Positions 17,133 through 21,364 of a stretch of 21,364 bases of DNA are shown here, in pieces. Made by a program: the position numbers and the translations under genes. Every line of letters begins with the position of its first letter. Position 1 is the first letter of the stretch. The notes below the pieces were generated by a model. It did no database searches, was not told the origin of the DNA, and saw only the letters and a list, made by a program, of their open reading frames with translations. This stretch comes from Phycisphaerae bacterium. GTDB lineage: Bacteria > Planctomycetota > Phycisphaerae > UBA1845. The stretch covers positions 1-21,364 of the forward strand of contig BQJS01000070.1 of NCBI GenBank assembly GCA_021604825.1, in the 5' to 3' direction.

Positions 17133-17477
17133 TCAGGCCCAATCAAAAAAATCTTCCAGCTTGGTGACCCGCAGAAGTTCAGCAACGTTCGGGCGGAGAT
17201 GCATGACGCTCACTTTGCAATCCCCCGCACAAGCCTTACGGACAGCCAGCATCGCACCCAATTGTTTGGAACTGATCGCCGGCAATTCTTCAAGATCGAT
17301 CACCACTTCCCGATTCGTAAACAATTCCGCGTTCTGTTTAACCAGGTCACACAGCAACGATTCAAGATTCGCAGGATATTCAAAACCTTGCTCCAAAGAA
17401 TTTGGATCAAAGCGAAACGTCACCTGCGAGTGAGTCGACCGAATCAAAAATGGCGAGAATTCCAACTTCCCGTTCAT
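17133..17477 (-). CDS. STAS-domain protein (anti-sigma factor antagonist-like)
   Basis: Protein of 114 residues with the STAS fold pattern: strand VVIDLEEL, then the helix start PAISSKQLGAML, then CKVSVMHL and a final helix LLRVTKLEDFF. The canonical Asp-Ser-Ser-Gly of SpoIIAA-type antagonists reads Ile68-Ser69-Ser70-Lys71, so phosphorylatable serines remain but the Asp and Gly are changed. STAS proteins usually bind anti-sigma kinases or act in signalling complexes. The ATG at 17477 has AGAGAGGA a few bases upstream on the minus strand and is preferred over an in-frame start at 17510. It lies 125 bases downstream of a DUF5658-like gene on the same strand and converges on the pseudo-receiver gene. 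No matching anti-sigma kinase is in the window. Confidence 0.8.
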   Translation of the reverse strand: MNGKLEFSPFLIRSTHSQVTFRFDPNSLEQGFEYPANLESLLCDLVKQNAELFTNREVVIDLEELPAISSKQLGAMLAVRKACAGDCKVSVMHLRPNVAELLRVTKLEDFFDWA

Positions 17478-17602
17478 GGTGTTCCTCTCTAACGCGAGGG
17501 AGAATCTCAAGGTGTCGAGTTCCAGAGCGTCGAGGTATTGTCAGTCAACTCGCTGCGACCTGCAAGCATCAATGAGTGCCAGGAAGGATTGAAAGGTGCA
17601 CG

Positions 17603-18091
17603 TCAGAGGCAATTCAAGAGCACGCTGACCGGATCAAACATGTCGTATGTGACGTTGTCCTGCCAAGCCACGGTGGACATATCATAAAACGCGTAGCATA
17701 TCCGCCATCGTACCGCGACCCCAACGTAGGCAGCCAACACCACCAAGCACGCCAACTCTGCGCACCGATGACGCCGAAACGAAAACAACACATAACCCGC
17801 CCCAGCGATCACCGACATTTTAAATACCAGCAGTGCCATCGGACCGATTTCCAGAATCGATCGGGCGATGGGGTTTTCTTCGTGGAGCACACCGTCGCGA
17901 TGGGCCCGTATTGTCAAGACCAGATCGAACAGGTTGATCACGCAAATGGCAATCACAAACAGCGCCACCCGCCGTCCACGGGCGGAGAGCGATCGCTTGA
18001 TCCGCGCCGCGCTCGCATCGACAGCCGGCGCGATCCCCGACAGCACTGCTTTCGGCACCGATTTGCGTTGTCGATTGGCTGATACCTGCAT
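17603..18091 (-). CDS. Small DUF5658-like integral membrane protein
   Basis: Protein of 162 residues. A ~40-residue basic cytoplasmic N-terminus is followed by three hydrophobic segments at about 42-62, 84-104 and 109-128. The first ends in INLFDLVLT with Asp56 in the membrane, followed by a loop with Glu71-Glu72-Asn73-Pro74 and then Lys91 in the second segment. This Asp/Glu-Asn-Pro/Lys arrangement is the DUF5658 pattern. The function of that family is unknown. It lies upstream of the STAS gene on the same strand and is divergent from moaC. No strong ribosome site is seen before the ATG. Confidence 0.7.
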   Translation of the reverse strand: MQVSANRQRKSVPKAVLSGIAPAVDASAARIKRSLSARGRRVALFVIAICVINLFDLVLTIRAHRDGVLHEENPIARSILEIGPMALLVFKMSVIAGAGYVLFSFRRHRCAELACLVVLAAYVGVAVRWRICYAFYDMSTVAWQDNVTYDMFDPVSVLLNCL

Positions 18092-18210
18092 GGCACACCC
18101 GCCGCCTCTATCCGCTCCAACACCGATCCCTTATACTCATGCTAGGATCGCTCAAACTCGATGGTCCACCGATTGGTCCACAAGTTTGATTGGAAAATCA
18201 CGGTGACAGT

Positions 18211-18270
18211 CTTTCACCGAATTGGCTTTCACCGAATTGGCTTTCACCGAACTGGCTTTTACCGACCCGG
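18211..18270 (+). repeat. 15-base tandem repeat, four units, in the moaC leader
   Basis: Four head-to-tail 15-base units (consensus CTTTCACCGAATTGG). Units 1 and 2 are identical, unit 3 differs at one base and unit 4 at several. The array ends 20 bases before the moaC ATG. Its period is a multiple of three and the frame is open, so it could encode LAFTE-type repeats joined to MoaC if translation began at a TTG. Confidence 0.9.
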
Positions 18271-18290
18271 CTTCTAGCCCCCGATTGATC

Positions 18291-18776
18291 ATGAATTCCA
18301 AGTATCCATCCGAATTCTCGCACCTCGACGAACACGGCCAAGCCCGCATGGTCGATGTGTCACCCAAACCCGCCACCACGCGAACAGCCGTCGCAACCGC
18401 CCGAGTCACAAGTCGCCCGGACGTGATCGACGCCATCTACGCCGACGAACTTCCCAAGGGAAACGTTCTCGCCGTCGCCCGGATCGCAGGCATCCAAGCC
18501 GCCAAGCGCACCCCCGACCTCATCCCGTTGTGCCACTCCATGACACTCGACTGGGTTGACGTCGCATTCGAGCGCGACGGCAACGATAGCATCGTCATCC
18601 GCTGCACGGCACGAACCTGCGCCCGAACCGGCGTCGAGATGGAAGCGATGACTGCCGCTTCTGTTTCTGCATTGGCACTGTACGATATGACCAAGAGCGC
18701 AGACAAAAGCATCGTCATTGGGCCCATAAGACTGGAGTCGAAATCAGGGGGTAAGAGTGGTGACTACAAACGTTAG
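18291..18776 (+). CDS. moaC: Cyclic pyranopterin monophosphate synthase MoaC
   Basis: Protein of 161 residues, the usual MoaC length. It converts the MoaA product (3',8-cyclo-GTP) to cyclic pyranopterin monophosphate in molybdenum cofactor synthesis, in the cytoplasm. Recognised stretches are MVDVSPKPATTRTAVA, LPKGNVLAVARIAGIQAAK (Lys56), LIPLCH (His82), GVEMEAMTA (Glu116, Glu118), YDMTKSADK (Asp132, Lys135) and the C-terminal KSGGKSGDYKR. The usual LCHP reads LCHS, a conservative oddity near the active-site His. The ATG at 18291 gives the standard N-terminus, although no ribosome site precedes it and the frame is open upstream through a 15-base repeat. No other molybdopterin gene is beside it. 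Its end overlaps the following small gene by 20 bases. Confidence 0.95.
   Translation: MNSKYPSEFSHLDEHGQARMVDVSPKPATTRTAVATARVTSRPDVIDAIYADELPKGNVLAVARIAGIQAAKRTPDLIPLCHSMTLDWVDVAFERDGNDSIVIRCTARTCARTGVEMEAMTAASVSALALYDMTKSADKSIVIGPIRLESKSGGKSGDYKR
18746..18751 (+). promoter_or_regulatory. Ribosome binding site inside the moaC end
   Basis: AGGGGG lies five bases before the GTG at 18757 and eight before the second GTG at 18760, within the last codons of moaC. It decides the start of the small downstream gene and implies translational coupling. Confidence 0.6.
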
Positions 18777-19047
18777 TTCGACAGACGCCTCCAATGAGAA
18801 CGCCCCAAAAGAAATGGAATCCAAAACGGTAATGACTCATTCTTCTGAAAACGAATCTCCCAAAGCTACAAATCGAAAAGTCTACGAGTGGGCGTCCCTG
18901 TGGGATTGCAAACCCCGGCGGGTCATCCAAGTCGCCCGGCAACTCGACATCCGCGTTCAAAACAGATTGACACGTATTACGCCAACAGACGCAAAGCGCA
19001 TCCTCGCCGCTATCCAAACGCCCTCCGACGACGTCGAAGTGCAATAA
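18757..19047 (+). CDS. Small protein with stand-alone IF2_N-like domain
   Basis: Protein of 96 residues. The first ~38 are polar and probably disordered. Residues ~40-86 (KVYEWASLWDCKPRRVIQVA onward, then LDIRVQNRLTRITPTDAKRI) follow the pattern of the translation initiation factor IF-2 N-terminal domain: elA..l......vi..a..L.i.v.n.......~~A..I. The similarity is by eye and not proven; a helix-turn-helix DNA-binding protein is the alternative. The GTG start at 18757 has AGGGGG five bases upstream, inside moaC, with a 20-base overlap. That overlap argues for co-translation with MoaC. Role unknown. Confidence 0.65.
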   Translation: MVTTNVSSTDASNENAPKEMESKTVMTHSSENESPKATNRKVYEWASLWDCKPRRVIQVARQLDIRVQNRLTRITPTDAKRILAAIQTPSDDVEVQ

Positions 19048-19072
19048 AGCAGTGACTGTCAACTCGTAACGA

Positions 19073-19198
19073 GCAGTGAGCCAGCGCCGTCATTCCCGCG
19101 CACGCGGGAATCCAGGGGAAAGCAAATTCATCTAAGCTAAACCCTGGAACCCAATTCGGTGCAGGGATCACAAAACGCTATGCTTGGATTGAAATCGC
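19073..19198. repeat. Dispersed ~130-base repeat, copy B
   Basis: Second copy of the repeat at 16942-17074, in the same orientation. It contains a perfect ATTCCC-GCGCACGC-GGGAAT palindrome at about 19091-19110 and ends in TTGGATTGAAATCGC. It lies in the 305-base gap between the IF2_N-like gene and typA. The rest of that gap (19199-19352) shows only a TATGAT word at 19269 without a clear -35 box. Confidence 0.85.
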
Positions 19199-19352
19199 AG
19201 CAGCCTCCGCTACCGTAACCCCATCACCCACCAAAAACCGCACCGGCTGTTTTTTGCTGCAAACTCGCTATGATGCCGCCCGGCATGCACCTGTGACCCG
19301 GTTGCGATCGGCTGGGCAGAGTGCCATCTAAACTGTTATTGTGAAACACGTT

Positions 19353-21152
19353 ATGCAGATCCGGAACCTCGCCATCATCGCCCACGTCGACCACGGCAAA
19401 ACCACCCTGGTCGATCAAATGCTCCGCCAATGCGGGCAATTTCGCGACGCTCAGCTCACAGGTGATCGCATCCTCGACTCCAACGACCTCGAGCGCGAAC
19501 GCGGCATCACCATCACGTCAAAGAACATCGCGATCGTCTATAAGGGCATAAAAATCAACATCATCGACACGCCCGGCCACGCCGACTTTGGCGGTGAAGT
19601 TGAGCGCGTACTCAAGATGGCCGACGGATGCCTGCTGCTTGTGGATGCATTTGAGGGACCGATGCCGCAAACCCGCTTCGTCTTGCGTAAAGCATTTGAA
19701 GCGCACCTGCGCCCCGTGGTCGTCGTCAACAAGATTGACCGCCACGACGCCCGCCCCAACGAAGTACACGACGAAGTGCTTGATTTGTTCATCGAACTGG
19801 GTGCCGATGACGAAGCCCTTGATTTTCCAACAGTCTACGCATCCGGTGTGCAAGGTTTCGCAACACGCGACCTCGACAACATCCCCGACAACATCAACGC
19901 CTTGTTCGACATGATCCTCGAGCACGTGCCAGAACCAGCCGCCGACCCTGATGCACCACTTCAAATGCTCATCACCACGCTCGACTACAACGACTACGTC
20001 GGGCGAATTGGTATTGGCCGGGTCTTCGGCGGCACGCTGCATTCAGGCAAAGACGTCATGGTCATCCACCGCGACGGTACGCAGGCCAAGGAGCGCGTTG
20101 CCGAACTCTATGCGTTCGATGGATTGGGCAGAACCAAAGTCGAAAGCGTCAAAGCCGGCGACCTTTGCGCCGTGGTGGGTCTAAAATCAGTTGACATCGG
20201 CAACACCATCGCCGATCTCGAAAATCCCATGCCGCTGCCCATCGTGAACATCGACGAGCCCACGCTAAACATGACATTCAGCGTCAACTCGTCACCGTTC
20301 GCCGGACAGAGCGGCCAATTTCTAACAAGCCGCCAAATCCGCGATCGCCTCGACCGCGAGCTTCAATCCAACGTATCCCTTCGCGTCGATCCAGGCTCGT
20401 CACCAGAGGAATTCCTGGTATCAGGCCGCGGAATGCTCCATCTATCCATCCTGATCGAGAACATGCGGCGCGAGGGTTTTGAACTAACCATCGGAAAACC
20501 GCGCGTCATTTACCGCGAATTGAACGAGAAGAAAACCGAACCGATTGAACTTTGCGTGATCGACGTACCCAACGAGCACGTCGGACCGGTCATGGAAATG
20601 ATGGGCCCACGCCGCGGTATTTGCCTGAACATGGACGCCCAAGAGTCCCGCACGCAAGTCGAATTCACCGTACCCGCTCGCGGGTTGATCGGACTACGAA
20701 ACCGCCTGCTGACTGCCACCAACGGCACCGCGATCATGCATCACAATTTCTACGAGTATGAATTCTTTCGCGGATCGATCCCCGGCCGAGCCAACGGCGT
20801 GTTGATGGCCAGCGAACCTGGACTCGCTACCGCCTACGCCCTGCAGAACCTCGCCGACCGTGGCAGCTTTTTCGTAGCCCCACGCGATCCGGTCTACGAA
20901 GGCCAAATCATCGGCGAAAACTGTCGCGACAACGACCTTCCCGTCAACGTTGCCCGCGAAAAGAAACTCACCAACATGCGAGCTTCCGGCAGCGACAAAA
21001 CCGTCGTCCTGAAACCACCGCGCGAGATGACACTGGAGATGGCCCTCGAATTCATCGAAGACGATGAGTACGTCGAAGTAACCCCCGAAGCCCTTCGCCT
21101 CCGAAAGCGAGTGCTAAAAGAAAGCGAAAGAAAAAGAATCCGCCGCAAGTAA
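19353..21152 (+). CDS. typA: Ribosome-associated GTPase TypA/BipA
   Basis: Protein of 599 residues, the normal TypA/BipA length. GTPase motifs are in order: G1 AHVDHGKTT (residues 10-18), G2 RGITI, G3 DTPGHADF and G4 NKID. The translation-factor domain II and two alpha/beta domains follow, with [18 protein letters not shown] and the TypA C-terminal stretch [17 protein letters not shown]. It is an EF-G-like translational GTPase that binds the 70S ribosome and helps 50S assembly and growth under stress, especially cold. The start is uncertain: an in-frame GTG at 19341 lies 12 bases upstream of the ATG chosen, and neither has a clear ribosome site. It stands alone after a 305-base gap. Confidence 0.96.
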   Translation: MQIRNLAIIAHVDHGKTTLVDQMLRQCGQFRDAQLTGDRILDSNDLERERGITITSKNIAIVYKGIKINIIDTPGHADFGGEVERVLKMADGCLLLVDAFEGPMPQTRFVLRKAFEAHLRPVVVVNKIDRHDARPNEVHDEVLDLFIELGADDEALDFPTVYASGVQGFATRDLDNIPDNINALFDMILEHVPEPAADPDAPLQMLITTLDYNDYVGRIGIGRVFGGTLHSGKDVMVIHRDGTQAKERVAELYAFDGLGRTKVESVKAGDLCAVVGLKSVDIGNTIADLENPMPLPIVNIDEPTLNMTFSVNSSPFAGQSGQFLTSRQIRDRLDRELQSNVSLRVDPGSSPEEFLVSGRGMLHLSILIENMRREGFELTIGKPRVIYRELNEKKTEPIELCVIDVPNEHVGPVMEMMGPRRGICLNMDAQESRTQVEFTVPARGLIGLRNRLLTATNGTAIMHHNFYEYEFFRGSIPGRANGVLMASEPGLATAYALQNLADRGSFFVAPRDPVYEGQIIGENCRDNDLPVNVAREKKLTNMRASGSDKTVVLKPPREMTLEMALEFIEDDEYVEVTPEALRLRKRVLKESERKRIRRK

Positions 21153-21176
21153 GAGTGCGAATCACGCGAACGGGTG

Positions 21177-21196
21177 CCCCGCCCTTCAGGGTGGGG
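21177..21196 (+). terminator. GC-rich hairpin downstream of typA
   Basis: CCCCGCCC (21177-21184) pairs with GGGTGGGG (21189-21196) through an 8-base stem with one G-T pair and a TTCA loop. It starts 25 bases after the typA stop. No T run follows, so it is at best a non-canonical terminator or an mRNA-end stabiliser. Confidence 0.45.
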
Positions 21197-21226
21197 GACT
21201 GACAAAGAAAATCTAAACCAACACCT

Positions 21227-21299
21227 GTGCCACTGCTATGTGAGCAGTGTTCATTCGGGGCGTCTTCAACAGTCTGCACTGCTCACAGAGCAGTGGCAC
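21227..21299. repeat. Double-hairpin inverted repeat with CACTGCT/AGCAGTG stems
   Basis: Two 23-base arms (21227-21249 and 21277-21299) are inverted copies with one mismatch, separated by 27 bases. Each arm is itself a hairpin: CACTGCT-5 bases-AGCAGTG. The element looks like a REP/BIME-type repeat and lies in the non-coding end of the window (21153-21364), where no gene was recognised. Confidence 0.85.
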
Positions 21300-21364
21300 G
21301 TCGGCGGCTCACTCACTAGAACCTCTCCCACATCTGCGCCGAGAGCTCACGCGCCTTCGCAAAC

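Noticed and set aside
18211..18270. CRISPR-like array
   Set aside because: Units are 15 bases with no spacers between, so this is a simple tandem repeat; no cas genes are present.
19269..19274. TATGAT as the typA promoter -10 box
   Set aside because: No acceptable -35 box 16-18 bases upstream; kept only as a remark in the repeat B entry.
19518..20042. 174-codon frame opposite typA
   Set aside because: Shadow of the highly conserved TypA GTPase domain; no domain or ribosome site of its own.

Overview
The window looks like a chromosomal segment of a planctomycete (Planctomycetota), possibly class Phycisphaerae. The pointers are a secreted protein made of six-cysteine GACC-type repeats ending in a dockerin-like module, GT-C/TPR fusion proteins, an EpsI-like exosortase-associated protein, a tandem pair of CNNM/CBS proteins, a Phe-Gly-Lys pseudo-receiver and a DUF5658-like membrane protein. 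Phylum-level assignment is inference from gene content. No rRNA, tRNA, CRISPR array, transposase or phage gene was found.

Left part (1-12,504) is a cell-surface and exopolysaccharide neighbourhood. A truncated MBOAT O-acyltransferase and an SGNH hydrolase overlap by 14 bases on the minus strand and are probably a surface-glycan acylation pair. Divergent from them is a GT-C membrane glycosyltransferase-like protein with a C-terminal TPR domain. Its stop codon interlocks with that of a convergent YkgJ-type cysteine-cluster protein. A NeuD/PglD-type sugar acetyltransferase follows on the minus strand, and a 359-base divergent gap separates it from an EpsI-like protein and a 1,536-residue membrane-anchored TPR protein resembling the PrsT-type proteins of exosortase systems. 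The exosortase itself is not in the window.

Middle part (12,613-16,915) holds two CNNM/CBS (HlyC/CorC-type) membrane proteins coupled by an ATGA overlap, the secreted Cys-rich/dockerin-like protein, and a single-domain receiver-like protein that lacks the phospho-acceptor Asp and the acidic pair.

Right part (16,916-21,364) has a minus-strand STAS protein and DUF5658-like membrane protein, then moaC translationally coupled to a small stand-alone IF2_N-like domain protein, then typA/bipA. Repeats are concentrated here: two copies of a ~130-base dispersed repeat (one contains a perfect ATTCCC-N8-GGGAAT palindrome), a 4 x 15-base tandem repeat in front of moaC, and a double-hairpin CACTGCT/AGCAGTG element beyond typA.

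The best candidates for something little described are the pseudo-receiver/STAS neighbourhood, the moaC-coupled IF2_N-like protein, and the exosortase-type accessory set placed next to GT-C/TPR and glycan-acylation genes. None can be called a new system from this sequence alone.
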